From: Kapaibacterium sp038202665
Lineage (GTDB): Bacteria > Bacteroidota > Ignavibacteria > Kapaibacteriales > Kapaibacteriaceae
NCBI GenBank assembly: GCA_038202665.1
Contig: JBBRES010000054.1
Coordinates: 1-12,848 of the forward strand
Direction: 5' to 3'
DNA: 12,848 nucleotides
Shown: one piece after another, positions 1 to 8,098 of the stretch
Layout: the number at the start of each line of letters is the position of its first letter
How positions within the stretch are numbered: the first letter of the stretch is position 1
Notes under the pieces: model-generated
Database searches by the model: none
What the model was told of the DNA's origin: nothing
Seen by the model: only the letters and a program-made list of their open reading frames with translations
Position numbers and translations under genes: made by a program

Positions 1-39
1 AAAAGAAGGCCCCCTGCTGATATTCAGCAGGGGGCCTTC
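1..39 (-). terminator. Rho-independent terminator of the T9SS cargo gene
   Basis: Positions 5-20 and 24-39 are perfect reverse complements: a 16-bp stem with a GC-rich core (GGCCCCCTGCTGA) and a 3-base loop. Read on the minus strand, the stem is followed by TTTT at 4-1, where the window ends, which is the layout of an intrinsic terminator. It starts 18 bases past the stop codon of the minus-strand gene ending at 58, so it most likely ends that transcript. On the plus strand the stem is followed only by AATTT, so termination of a plus-strand gene from the left is possible but weaker. Confidence 0.9.
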
Positions 40-57
40 AATTTACGTCAGTTGCTC

Positions 58-3000
58 TTAACGAACGACAGTAAGGGTCTTCGATGCGACGGTCTCTCCG
101 GCTGTGATCTTGTACAGGTAGGAACCTGTAGCAACTTCATAACCATTTGCATCACGGCCATCCCACTCAACAGCATATGCTCCTGTATTACCAAGAACTT
201 CAGCATTGTAGAGTGAACGTACCATGTTACCGAGCATGTCGAAGATTTCGAGCTTTACATTCGTGCGATATGGAACGCGGAATGCAATCGTTGTCTTGCC
301 GTTCGATGGGTTAGGATAGTTATCCTCGAGCGCAATCGTGTTGTCCGAACCGAACTGCACGTTGATTACGTTTGAGAAGCTCTCTGTGCCATCAAAGTCT
401 ACTTGACGCAAACGGTACTCATACACCGAGTTCGGTGTTACCGCGTTGTCGAAGTGACGGTAGTTTGACGATTGCGCAGTGTTACCAGCGCCCTTTACAA
501 AGGCGATCTGTGACCAAGGTGCATCAGTAGCCGATGCGTTGTCCACGCAGCTAAGCGTAGTCTTGCCTGTGGTAAGATTCGTCGTTTGCTTCACAGCGCG
601 ACGCTCAACTGTGAATCCAGCATTGTTCTTTTCAGAAGCTGTTTCCCAGAAGAGATCTACTCCAGCATTCCGTGGCTTGCCGTCGAAGTATGTGAGTTCC
701 ACGGGAACGATACAGTCGACAAAGAGCGGAGGATTGTTGAATGAGCGGTTGCCAAAGTATGGACGGAGCAATGGAATCCATGAACCACGTGTCCATGTCC
801 AATAGCCCAACGAATTGCCAAGTGCGTCAAGGTGAGCATAGGCAGGGTTACCAATACTTGGAGTAAAGGTATTCCAGTCACCGCTACCACCTGTCAGTTC
901 GAAGGCGAAGCGACTGTCATTCAACAGTGCGCCAGAGCGTGTCCGAACCCGGAAGTTCTTGTCGATGAGAAGTGAACGATTGCCATCGCCGAATGCTGGC
1001 ACATCACCATACGTGGTTGTGACCATACCCATGCGTGACTCCGAAGCACCAAGCTCATAACCTTCAGTACCCTGTTGCATGACCGATGCCCAATACTCGC
1101 CAGGAGCAAGAACTACTGGCGCAGGCATAAGGTAGGTGACCATTTTACCGAAGACAGGATCTGGCGTGTTGTCCAACTCATCTTCACCGCGACGTTTGAA
1201 GATGCGAGAGTTTGCAATTCGCTCATCGCCCGGAATACCGCCCTGATCCTTGTAAAGGGAGAAGGAGACATTCAACACGTCTTGGTTCAGTTCAGCCCAG
1301 AAGGCCTGATAGCCAAGAACAGTGTCTTGCGAGTACAAGGTGAATCGCATAGCCACTTGGCCAGATGCATTACCGGCATCCGCACCATATGACAGATCTG
1401 CCGGCATCGATACAGGAGTTTGACCATTGCCATTCGTGGAGTACTGTGCTGATGCACCTGGGAACTGCCACGTCCAATTACTGCCGGCTCCGCCTGTCGC
1501 ATATGCCTTGTGATTCAAACCACGACCCGTAACGCCGGAGAACTGAATCTTCGGAACATCGTTCGTTGGAGCCAATGGGTTGGTCTCGTATGCAAACGCA
1601 GGGCCGAATGTCATCGTAAACATGGTAAACGTAGAGTCGTTCAACGTGTCTAGGTCATTCCCTGGGAAGAAGATACGGCCAGTAACCTTGTATCTTCCAG
1701 GTGTGGTCGTGCGGAAGTTCGCATCTGGGAACGGAAGCAATACTTCACGGCTACCAGCAAGCACAGGTACTGTGATTGTACGGCAGTAGATCTGCTGTGA
1801 CTCATTACCGTCAGGTTTGATTTGCAAACGAACAGAGAATGCTGGAGCAGCAAGACTCGTATTGTTCGAGAGCTTTACACGAATTGGGATTCGCGTTGCT
1901 TGCGATGCCGGAGCCATCGTGTATGGCCAAATCAGCTGAATGTTCGAGAATTCAACATCAGTGACTTCGTCAGGATAAAGGATCTTCACGTTATCAATGA
2001 AGAAGTTATCCTCGTCATCCTGTGGCTGTGGAGGATTCGAGTTCGAAATTGCCTGCGTACGAAGGCGGAAACGGAAGTTTCGTGCACCTTCATTTACCCA
2101 ACGAATGATCGTATCAGGCAGTGGAATTGTGATCTTGAAGAACTCATTGTCCTTACCATCATCATACAAATCGATACGCTGGCCACCCAGTGGTGACAAC
2201 GACGAGTTGTTGAGCTGCAGGTTCTTATCTGCGATGTCGTAACCACGGGCGAATCCACCACCACCCCAAATGCGGAATGGCTGTGTATATGTTCCGCCGT
2301 AGCCCTTCATATCGAAGACCCATGATTGAATATTCGTGATACCCGTAATTCCGTCACTTGATGGCTTCGCAAACTCTACCCAGAGTTCGTCCTGCTTGCG
2401 GATGAACGGCGTGATCAGTTGAACGTTCGTTACATCTACGCGGTGCTCTGGTCCGATTAGTCGGTTATCAGAGAAGCCGCGACCGATGTTCGTGAGCTTT
2501 CCAGATCGCTGATACGAGATCGAGAGTACAGCGTTCTTACGCTTCGAGACATCAACTGGGAATGAACGGAGCTCATCACCACCATAGGAGTTAAACGGCG
2601 GAATTTCTTGATTTCCGAGAGTTACACGGTTCATGCGGATGACCGGTGACTTCAGGCGATAGATGTCCGCGTTTGCAGCAGCGACTTCACCACGAGGAGG
2701 TGGTGGGTTGTTTGTTCCTTCATCACCATCAACAACGTCTGCCTCAAGGTTTACCCACTTGAAGACGGAAGGCATTGATGCCCCGCCTACAAGGTGGAAC
2801 TCATTGACATCATCGTTGAAGTTCGCTAGGCGGCGCATAGAGAACAGGCGTAGACCCGTTGTATCATCAAATGGCCACTGATCACCAAGTGAGGCACTCA
2901 TCGAGTCACGTGGCTCGGCGATAACCTTTGTAATCAATCGACCAATTTGCATGTCGATGAATGGGTTTGGCTCGAATGGAGGGAAGGTAACCTTGACGAA

Positions 3001-4818
3001 CTCGTAAGGGCGAACAAATGCACCAGCCCATGCATATGGTTGGTTGAGACCGTTGATATCGCAACGCTGAATGCCAGACAATGCAGAGTCACGCAAAGCA
3101 GCGTCAGTAACGCTCTTGGACGTGTTATACACGATCTTGCCGTATGCTTCATTTTCAATACGGAATCGTACACGGAAGTTCGTGCCCTGAGGCGTGAAGT
3201 TCACGCCCTGCGGACCTTGGATGCTGTTCGTAAGGTGCTGAACGATCGCCACCGGTTGAATGGCACCGATGCGAGGCTCACCAGCCAACAGCTCGTAATT
3301 GTTTGCTGAAGATGCAGGAACGATCACAGAGAAGTCCAAAGCACCAGTAATGGTTTGAGGACGAATCCGATAGTACACGTTAATAACGCGAAGAACATTC
3401 TTCCACTGCTTAAACTTGATGGCCAAGTAATCCTTTGGAACCGTTTGATCGTCGTTACGTGTAGACGTAGCGCGAACCGAACCGCCGCCAGGACCAACAT
3501 TGTACAAGTACTCTGTGTACTGCGTGTACTTTGGAGCTGCGTAATCCAACGTTGAATTGGCGGGCATTGCTGATGGAGCTGTCGCGGAAATTGGAACACC
3601 AGCCCAATTGAGGCGGCGGGATGGTCCAGAAACACCGACCGTCGAGTTACAACGCATCCAAACGGTTGCTGAATATGGCGATATGGCACTACGAGGTGCA
3701 ACACCAATGAAGCGCTCATATTGAATGACGATTGAACTGTCTTGACGATTCAAGATCACCTGACCACTCATGCGGTAGTGCTCTCCGACGCCAGGACGGT
3801 TGTTCTTCAAGAAGTTTACCGTGTAGGTAGGTCCACCACCCGATTGCGCAGCCTTCGAACCCATTGGGGTAAGGTTCACGTAATAAATGATGAGCTTATC
3901 GTTGGAGAGTGAACGCTTGAAGTAGACCTTACCGAAGTCGTCAACTGCGTTTGTGTTGTCGTTATAGACAGAAACTTGCAGATCATCCCAAAATGGCGCT
4001 ATCAAAGCCGGGCGAATTGGCTGACCATTGATGGTACCCCAAATTCCCTGCAGAGCCCCTTCATCGAGCGGTCTGTTCGTGGTATTTCGAATACCGGCCG
4101 TTGGGGATGCCGTGTTACCAGCACACGCAACGTACGTGAAGCCCCAGTTGTCGAGATTGACGTCCGTGTTGGTGTCTGATGGCACACCTGAACGCGTACG
4201 GTTGTCGTCCGACATAGGATCGTACATTGAGAATACGCCTGGAGAAACTTCGAGCGCAGATCTCTTTGTAGGGTAGCCGTTGTTATCTGTCTCCCAGAAA
4301 TACCGGCGGTTCGACAGTGCAATGAGACCGTTGGTAGACACGTAGAAAGAGTCATACCGAACACCATTGAAGTAGAATGGGAATCCAATGGAGATTGGAC
4401 CCGCAAACGCATTATCGACCGAATCTGCAGCATCTCCAGGATTGCGGAAGTAAGCACTTCCACCATACTGATTCAAGGCTGAATTCGTCCAGAAGGAGGC
4501 AGCAAACTGCTTCGGTCCGGATACGATACGGCGCCACGTTCCAGGCTCCGTAAGCGTATCAATGAACTGTGACGGATCTGGTCGCCAGAAATCCGGTGCT
4601 TCGTCGTCGGAGTCGACGAAGTAATACCCTGTCGAGATGGCCGGGTTTGTGACGGCATTTGCGCCGGTGAGTGTGAACGGCAGTGGGTATGAAGACGCAG
4701 GCGTCTTCGGTCCACTTTTCCGCAACACATCCTCGCCGTCCTTACCGTCTCCAGCAAAGGCAAGTGACACACTTACCATCCCGGTGACGAGGGCAAGAAG
4801 TAGAAATCTGCTTCTCAT
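58..4818 (-). CDS. Large secreted protein with T9SS type A C-terminal sorting domain (probable surface protein)
   Basis: This 1586-residue protein is exported by Sec and then very probably carried across the outer membrane by the type IX secretion system. Residues 1-22 form a signal peptide (Arg-rich start, hydrophobic LLLALVTG core, AFA before the likely cleavage site). Residues about 144-168 (IGFPFYFNGVRYDSFYVSTN) and 269-280 (RPALIAPFWDDL) resemble the two halves of a nidogen-like extracellular domain. Middle segments such as the one ending FFIDNVKI (about 935) and a stretch at about 950-1060 look like beta-sandwich modules, the second CARDB-like. Residues about 1369-1489 (PVELTYFDG, WETASEKNNAGFTVERR) are the fibronectin-like module often found before a sorting domain. 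NYPNPSNGKT begins at about 1500 and opens the sorting domain, which ends GSYLYKITAG...SKTLTVVR. The start is ATG with GAGG five bases upstream. The gene has its own terminator and probably its own promoter. I see no catalytic motif. The sorting call is firm; the biological role (adhesin, surface layer or matrix protein) is unknown. Confidence 0.85.
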   Translation of the reverse strand: MRSRFLLLALVTGMVSVSLAFAGDGKDGEDVLRKSGPKTPASSYPLPFTLTGANAVTNPAISTGYYFVDSDDEAPDFWRPDPSQFIDTLTEPGTWRRIVSGPKQFAASFWTNSALNQYGGSAYFRNPGDAADSVDNAFAGPISIGFPFYFNGVRYDSFYVSTNGLIALSNRRYFWETDNNGYPTKRSALEVSPGVFSMYDPMSDDNRTRSGVPSDTNTDVNLDNWGFTYVACAGNTASPTAGIRNTTNRPLDEGALQGIWGTINGQPIRPALIAPFWDDLQVSVYNDNTNAVDDFGKVYFKRSLSNDKLIIYYVNLTPMGSKAAQSGGGPTYTVNFLKNNRPGVGEHYRMSGQVILNRQDSSIVIQYERFIGVAPRSAISPYSATVWMRCNSTVGVSGPSRRLNWAGVPISATAPSAMPANSTLDYAAPKYTQYTEYLYNVGPGGGSVRATSTRNDDQTVPKDYLAIKFKQWKNVLRVINVYYRIRPQTITGALDFSVIVPASSANNYELLAGEPRIGAIQPVAIVQHLTNSIQGPQGVNFTPQGTNFRVRFRIENEAYGKIVYNTSKSVTDAALRDSALSGIQRCDINGLNQPYAWAGAFVRPYEFVKVTFPPFEPNPFIDMQIGRLITKVIAEPRDSMSASLGDQWPFDDTTGLRLFSMRRLANFNDDVNEFHLVGGASMPSVFKWVNLEADVVDGDEGTNNPPPPRGEVAAANADIYRLKSPVIRMNRVTLGNQEIPPFNSYGGDELRSFPVDVSKRKNAVLSISYQRSGKLTNIGRGFSDNRLIGPEHRVDVTNVQLITPFIRKQDELWVEFAKPSSDGITGITNIQSWVFDMKGYGGTYTQPFRIWGGGGFARGYDIADKNLQLNNSSLSPLGGQRIDLYDDGKDNEFFKITIPLPDTIIRWVNEGARNFRFRLRTQAISNSNPPQPQDDEDNFFIDNVKILYPDEVTDVEFSNIQLIWPYTMAPASQATRIPIRVKLSNNTSLAAPAFSVRLQIKPDGNESQQIYCRTITVPVLAGSREVLLPFPDANFRTTTPGRYKVTGRIFFPGNDLDTLNDSTFTMFTMTFGPAFAYETNPLAPTNDVPKIQFSGVTGRGLNHKAYATGGAGSNWTWQFPGASAQYSTNGNGQTPVSMPADLSYGADAGNASGQVAMRFTLYSQDTVLGYQAFWAELNQDVLNVSFSLYKDQGGIPGDERIANSRIFKRRGEDELDNTPDPVFGKMVTYLMPAPVVLAPGEYWASVMQQGTEGYELGASESRMGMVTTTYGDVPAFGDGNRSLLIDKNFRVRTRSGALLNDSRFAFELTGGSGDWNTFTPSIGNPAYAHLDALGNSLGYWTWTRGSWIPLLRPYFGNRSFNNPPLFVDCIVPVELTYFDGKPRNAGVDLFWETASEKNNAGFTVERRAVKQTTNLTTGKTTLSCVDNASATDAPWSQIAFVKGAGNTAQSSNYRHFDNAVTPNSVYEYRLRQVDFDGTESFSNVINVQFGSDNTIALEDNYPNPSNGKTTIAFRVPYRTNVKLEIFDMLGNMVRSLYNAEVLGNTGAYAVEWDGRDANGYEVATGSYLYKITAGETVASKTLTVVR

Positions 4819-4822
4819 GAAT

Positions 4823-4828
4823 ACCTCG
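4823..4828 (-). promoter_or_regulatory. Ribosome binding site of the T9SS cargo gene
   Basis: The minus strand reads CGAGGT at 4828-4823, leaving five bases between the last G of GAGG and the ATG at 4818-4816. This is the clearest Shine-Dalgarno sequence in the window. It supports the chosen start, which also yields a complete signal peptide. Confidence 0.6.
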
Positions 4829-4918
4829 AAAATGAAACTGTGAACAAGTACATGTAATTACGATTCGATCTCGGTGTTAAAAGTCACGCAATTCCCCTAC
4901 CCTTCCAGTTTAGAAGGA

Positions 4919-4980
4919 TACATGGCGGTAAAAATGACCAATTCGAGTGTATTAGTCAAGAGGAATTTTACCGTCATGTA
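4919..4980. repeat. Imperfect 15-bp inverted repeat in the purN to T9SS-gene intergenic region
   Basis: The left arm 4919-4933 (TACATGGCGGTAAAA) and the right arm 4966-4980 (TTTTACCGTCATGTA) are complementary at 14 of 15 positions, and the odd pair is G-T. The arms are separated by 32 bases and their centres lie 47 bp apart. A further AAGG (4914-4917) and CCTT (4986-4989) could extend the pairing past a bulge. No T-run follows on the minus strand, so it does not look like a terminator for purN. It brackets the candidate promoter of the downstream gene, so a paired binding site or a structured leader are the two readings. The rest of 4819-5051 holds only an AT-rich CAAAATTTTG palindrome (5034-5043), GTTGCAAC (5015-5022) and GTAATTAC (4854-4861). 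I see no gene in it. Confidence 0.6.
4931..4959 (-). promoter_or_regulatory. Candidate promoter for the T9SS cargo gene
   Basis: On the minus strand TTGACT (4959-4954) matches the -35 consensus TTGACA at five of six positions. It is followed after exactly 17 bases by CATTTT (4936-4931), a weak -10 box that matches TATAAT at three positions. Transcription would begin near 4924, giving a leader of roughly 105 bases before the ATG at 4818. The -10 box lies on the left arm of the inverted repeat and the -35 box lies in its loop. I found no TAnnTTTG element of the kind described for Bacteroidetes housekeeping promoters. The promoter assignment is an inference from weak hexamers. Confidence 0.3.
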
Positions 4981-5051
4981 CGGAACCTTCCTGCAATTGA
5001 AGTAACAACAACAGGTTGCAACAAAAGTTTCGTCAAAATTTTGTGTCCACT

Positions 5052-5681
5052 TTACTGATCTGAGTTCCCTCTAAGGTTCATTATACGGACATGTTCCGCT
5101 ATGGCCTTTGGATACAATTCATGTTCGATGAGCTTCACCCGTTCTTGCAACGAAACCGCAGTATCACTGGGTTCTACGCGGACTGACCGTTGCGCGATGA
5201 TCTCTCCTTCGTCGTACCGTTCCGAAACCATGTGAACTGTGACGCCTGTCATTCGGTCCTGAGAATCTACCACGGCCTGGTGAACATGAATGCCATACAT
5301 GCCTTTCCCGCCATGCCGAGGCAAAAGAGCCGGATGAACGTTAACGATGGCTCCATTCATGGCCTGGATCACCTTTGCGTCCAGAATTCGCATAAAACCA
5401 GCCAGCGCAATCAGTTCTATTCGACGTTCGGAAAGCGCTTCCAGCAAACGCCGCGTGAACTCTTCGCCACGATCTTCAATAACAACGTGCGGTATTCGGC
5501 TGCGTTTTGCAATTTCGACGATGCCGACGTTGGGTCTTGTCGAGACGATTAAAGCGACAGTAAACCCTTCTGCATCATGCTCTTGCGCATATCTGACAAT
5601 TGCCGATGCATTGGTTCCCGTCCCAGATCCAAGTATTGCAATGCGGCATGGGAGAGTGGCTGTACTGGGCGTTTCGTTCAT
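5052..5681 (-). CDS. purN: Phosphoribosylglycinamide formyltransferase (GAR transformylase)
   Basis: PurN transfers the formyl group of 10-formyltetrahydrofolate to glycinamide ribonucleotide, the third step of de novo purine synthesis, in the cytoplasm. The 209-residue length fits the family. Near the N-terminus, residues 16-24 (ILGSGTGTN) form the glycine-rich phosphate-binding loop. GFMRIL at 95-100 lies in the folate-binding region. The catalytic triad known from the E. coli enzyme (Asn106, His108, Asp144) is present as Asn114 and His116 in NVHPALLPR and Asp157 in YDEGEI. The start is ATG at 5681; no Shine-Dalgarno sequence is visible (TTCCTC precedes it). The first 12 residues before the conserved strand are poorly conserved, so a slightly later start cannot be excluded. 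It is divergent from the TonB receptor gene and followed, 233 bp on, by the same-strand T9SS gene. I see no strong terminator between them, only AT-rich palindromes, so some read-through is possible. purH or purD is not in the window. Confidence 0.95.
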   Translation of the reverse strand: MNETPSTATLPCRIAILGSGTGTNASAIVRYAQEHDAEGFTVALIVSTRPNVGIVEIAKRSRIPHVVIEDRGEEFTRRLLEALSERRIELIALAGFMRILDAKVIQAMNGAIVNVHPALLPRHGGKGMYGIHVHQAVVDSQDRMTGVTVHMVSERYDEGEIIAQRSVRVEPSDTAVSLQERVKLIEHELYPKAIAEHVRIMNLRGNSDQ

Positions 5682-5758
5682 GAGGAAGTATGAATCTAGT
5701 CAACCAATACTCAGTCAACAAACGGAACTTTTGCACAATGCTGCAGGTTTTGCCAGCC
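5682..5758. promoter_or_regulatory. Divergent intergenic region between purN and the TonB receptor gene, with tandem AGTCAAC
   Basis: This 77-bp gap must hold the promoter for purN, and possibly the receptor promoter, unless the latter lies inside purN. It contains the heptamer AGTCAAC twice, at 5698-5704 and 5713-5719, 15 bp apart. On the minus strand each copy contains TTGACT, a -35-like hexamer that also occurs in the candidate promoter of the T9SS gene. No good -10 box lies at the right distance from either copy. This is a tentative regulatory region, not a mapped promoter. Confidence 0.35.
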
Positions 5759-8098
5759 ATGACTACAACGGCTCACCTCTTCCTTGTCTTTTGCCTTGCC
5801 ACCCTCCCGTGCCTTTCCCAAACTCCCGATACGGCAAACGTTCCTAGCGGTACGATCTCGGGAAAGCTGGTGGATGCGGCAACCCAATCGCCGGTTGTGT
5901 CGGCGACGATTCTGGTTGTGGGCTCTAAAAAGGGGGCGATTAGCACGAGCGAAGGGAAATTTGTGATCAGGAATGTGGATGCAGGCATTGTGACACTGCG
6001 GGTATCGCGAATCGGCTACGGACCACAGCTTGTAAACGACGTCGTCGTGAGCCCAGGCAAACCGGTGACGGTGTTCGTACAAATGCAGGAGCTGGCAGTC
6101 ACGGCAAAAGAAGCGGTTATTGTGGAAGAAGCGTTTCGGACTGATGCGGCATTGGTGACGAGTACCCAAGTACTCACCTCAGAGGAGGTGCGCAGAGCAC
6201 CTGGAGTGCAGGAAGACGTTGTCCGTGCGATTGCACTTCTTCCGGGTGTTGCAGTCACACAGGCAGGCAGGAATGACCTTGCAGTGCGTGGGGGTGCCCC
6301 GTTTGAGAACCTTTTCATTGTCGACAATATCGAAGTTCCCAACATCAATCACTTTGGGTCACAAGGGTCATCTGGTGGCCCTCTCTCCATTATCAATATC
6401 GATTTCGTGCGTGATGTTTCATTGTCGACGGGTGGTTTTGGTCCACGGTACGGCGACCGCCTTTCGTCCGTAACGAACATCCAGTTGCGAGATGGAAACG
6501 ACCAACAGCTTTCCGGTGAGATCAACCTTTCGGCAACAGGCTTTGGAGTTATTGGCGAAGGGCCGCTTGGGTCGAAGGGCTCTTGGATGATCTCGGCTCG
6601 GCGCAGCTATCTCGACCTGATTTTTAAACTCGCTGGTTTTGGCTTCATTCCAGAGTACTACGACTTTACAGGGAAAGCTTCATACACACTAGATCAATCC
6701 AACTCACTTTCCTTCTTGATTATCGGTGCGTTGGGTACTGTCCGATTCAACAACGATTCAGCTAATACCCGGTATTCAAACAGCAGGGTTGTGGCACCTT
6801 CACAGAATCAGTATTTCTCAGGCCTTACTTGGAAACACTTGTTTGACAAGGGATATGCGACGGTTACGCTCGGGCGTACCTTCACGGACTATAAAACGAT
6901 ACAGCAAGACAGTTTGGGCTCTACAATCTTCCAAACATTTTCCACGGAAGGCGAGAATTCACTCCGCGCCGACGTGACACTTCTTCCCTCCCCGACGGTC
7001 GAAGTCTCCTTTGGCTCACTTTCAAAGTATGGCTCGCAGCTTTCGTATAACATTCTGGTACCAGGCTATGCTCGATTGGATCAGAATGGTGTGCCAAGAC
7101 CACTTTCGGTTGACACCACGTTTCAAGCGTTTCGAACAGCCCTCTACGGACAAATGGCATGGCAGTTCAGCGAGCAATGGAAGCTCACACTTGGTGGTCG
7201 CTTCGACTACTATCCGTACTTGGCAACGAGTGCTGTGGTTTCCCCCCGATTTGCACTCGCCTATCAGCTCACACCAACAACGACAATCGCCGTTAGTGGT
7301 GGCAGATTTTACCAAGCACCACAGTATATCTGGCTTGTTGGTGATCCCTCAAACACGAAAACATTGAGTCCAATGCACACGGATCAAGCAGTGCTGTCGT
7401 ACCAATGGATAGCTACGCCCGAAGTGAAGTTTCAAGTAGAAGGGTACTACAAGCAGTACGGCGGATATCCTGCCCGACTCTTCCGACCGCAAGCAGTATT
7501 GGCACCCAGCGGTTTTGATGACATCTATAGCGACATTCCATTTGGTCTCGAACAACTCTCCAATGGAGGAACAGGAACTGCGTACGGCATCGAATTCTTT
7601 ATTCAGAAAAAACTTTCTCCAGAACTGCCATTCTATGGTCTCGCGAGTATTAGCTTCAATCGAACACAGTTTGTTGCCGCTGATGGCGTGAAGCGACGAG
7701 GGGCTTTTGACACTCCTATCATAGCGACAATTGCTGCAGGGTATCGCCCAGCGGAAAAATGGGAGGTTTCCTCGAAACTTCGGATGTCGCAAGGCCTGCC
7801 ATCAACACCGTTCATTACGACGGCACAAGCATCGGCGGAAACGAACTTCCCTATCGGGTCGTATGATTTTCGATACTACAATGCGGGTCCACGACTTCCA
7901 TTCTTCTATGCACTCGACGTACGAGTTGACAAGCGATGGTTCTTCTCCGATTGGCAACTGATTACCTACATCGACGTTCAGAACATCACTGGTAGGAAGA
8001 ATGTGAGTGGTTACAAGTGGAACCAACAGACACAGCAAGTAGAGGCACAACGAAGCATTGGAGTGCTCCCATCTATTGGAGTAAACATTGAATTTTAA
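5759..8098 (+). CDS. TonB-dependent outer-membrane receptor with N-terminal carboxypeptidase-regulatory-like domain
   Basis: This protein is an outer-membrane beta-barrel that should import a substrate using energy from TonB-ExbBD; the substrate cannot be told from the sequence. Numbering from the ATG at 5759 (779 residues), residues 1-21 are a signal peptide (HLFLVFCLATLPCLS). Residues about 30-112 form a carboxypeptidase-regulatory-like beta-sandwich (SGKLVDAATQSPVVSATILV). Residues about 136-245 form the plug domain (VLTSEEV, ALLPGV, DLAVRGG, FIVDNIEVP). The remainder is the barrel, ending in phenylalanine (GVNIEF), the usual outer-membrane protein signature. I see no clear TonB box. The frame is open back to an ATG at 5690, only 8 bp from the purN start, but that would add 23 polar residues before the signal peptide and leave no promoter room. 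An ATG at 5738 is a second alternative. No Shine-Dalgarno sequence marks any of them. The next gene is convergent, and no SusD-like partner is adjacent. Confidence 0.88.
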   Translation: MTTTAHLFLVFCLATLPCLSQTPDTANVPSGTISGKLVDAATQSPVVSATILVVGSKKGAISTSEGKFVIRNVDAGIVTLRVSRIGYGPQLVNDVVVSPGKPVTVFVQMQELAVTAKEAVIVEEAFRTDAALVTSTQVLTSEEVRRAPGVQEDVVRAIALLPGVAVTQAGRNDLAVRGGAPFENLFIVDNIEVPNINHFGSQGSSGGPLSIINIDFVRDVSLSTGGFGPRYGDRLSSVTNIQLRDGNDQQLSGEINLSATGFGVIGEGPLGSKGSWMISARRSYLDLIFKLAGFGFIPEYYDFTGKASYTLDQSNSLSFLIIGALGTVRFNNDSANTRYSNSRVVAPSQNQYFSGLTWKHLFDKGYATVTLGRTFTDYKTIQQDSLGSTIFQTFSTEGENSLRADVTLLPSPTVEVSFGSLSKYGSQLSYNILVPGYARLDQNGVPRPLSVDTTFQAFRTALYGQMAWQFSEQWKLTLGGRFDYYPYLATSAVVSPRFALAYQLTPTTTIAVSGGRFYQAPQYIWLVGDPSNTKTLSPMHTDQAVLSYQWIATPEVKFQVEGYYKQYGGYPARLFRPQAVLAPSGFDDIYSDIPFGLEQLSNGGTGTAYGIEFFIQKKLSPELPFYGLASISFNRTQFVAADGVKRRGAFDTPIIATIAAGYRPAEKWEVSSKLRMSQGLPSTPFITTAQASAETNFPIGSYDFRYYNAGPRLPFFYALDVRVDKRWFFSDWQLITYIDVQNITGRKNVSGYKWNQQTQQVEAQRSIGVLPSIGVNIEF

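Noticed and set aside
4002..4466. A 154-codon minus-strand frame and other long alternative frames inside the T9SS gene.
   Set aside because: They lie wholly inside a gene whose frame is fixed by a signal peptide and a sorting domain, and they show shadow-type composition with no recognisable domain.
5018..5044. AT-rich ACAAAA/TTTTGT pairing and a CAAAATTTTG palindrome just after purN as a possible purN terminator.
   Set aside because: The stem is only six A-T-rich pairs with no GC core and no distinct T-tract after it, so it is too weak to call.
5759..8098. The idea that the TonB receptor is the B12 importer (BtuB) serving the nearby cobalamin-dependent MetH.
   Set aside because: The protein is longer than BtuB, carries an N-terminal carboxypeptidase-regulatory-like domain, is convergent with metH rather than in its operon, and no cobalamin riboswitch is visible upstream. 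Mere proximity is not enough.
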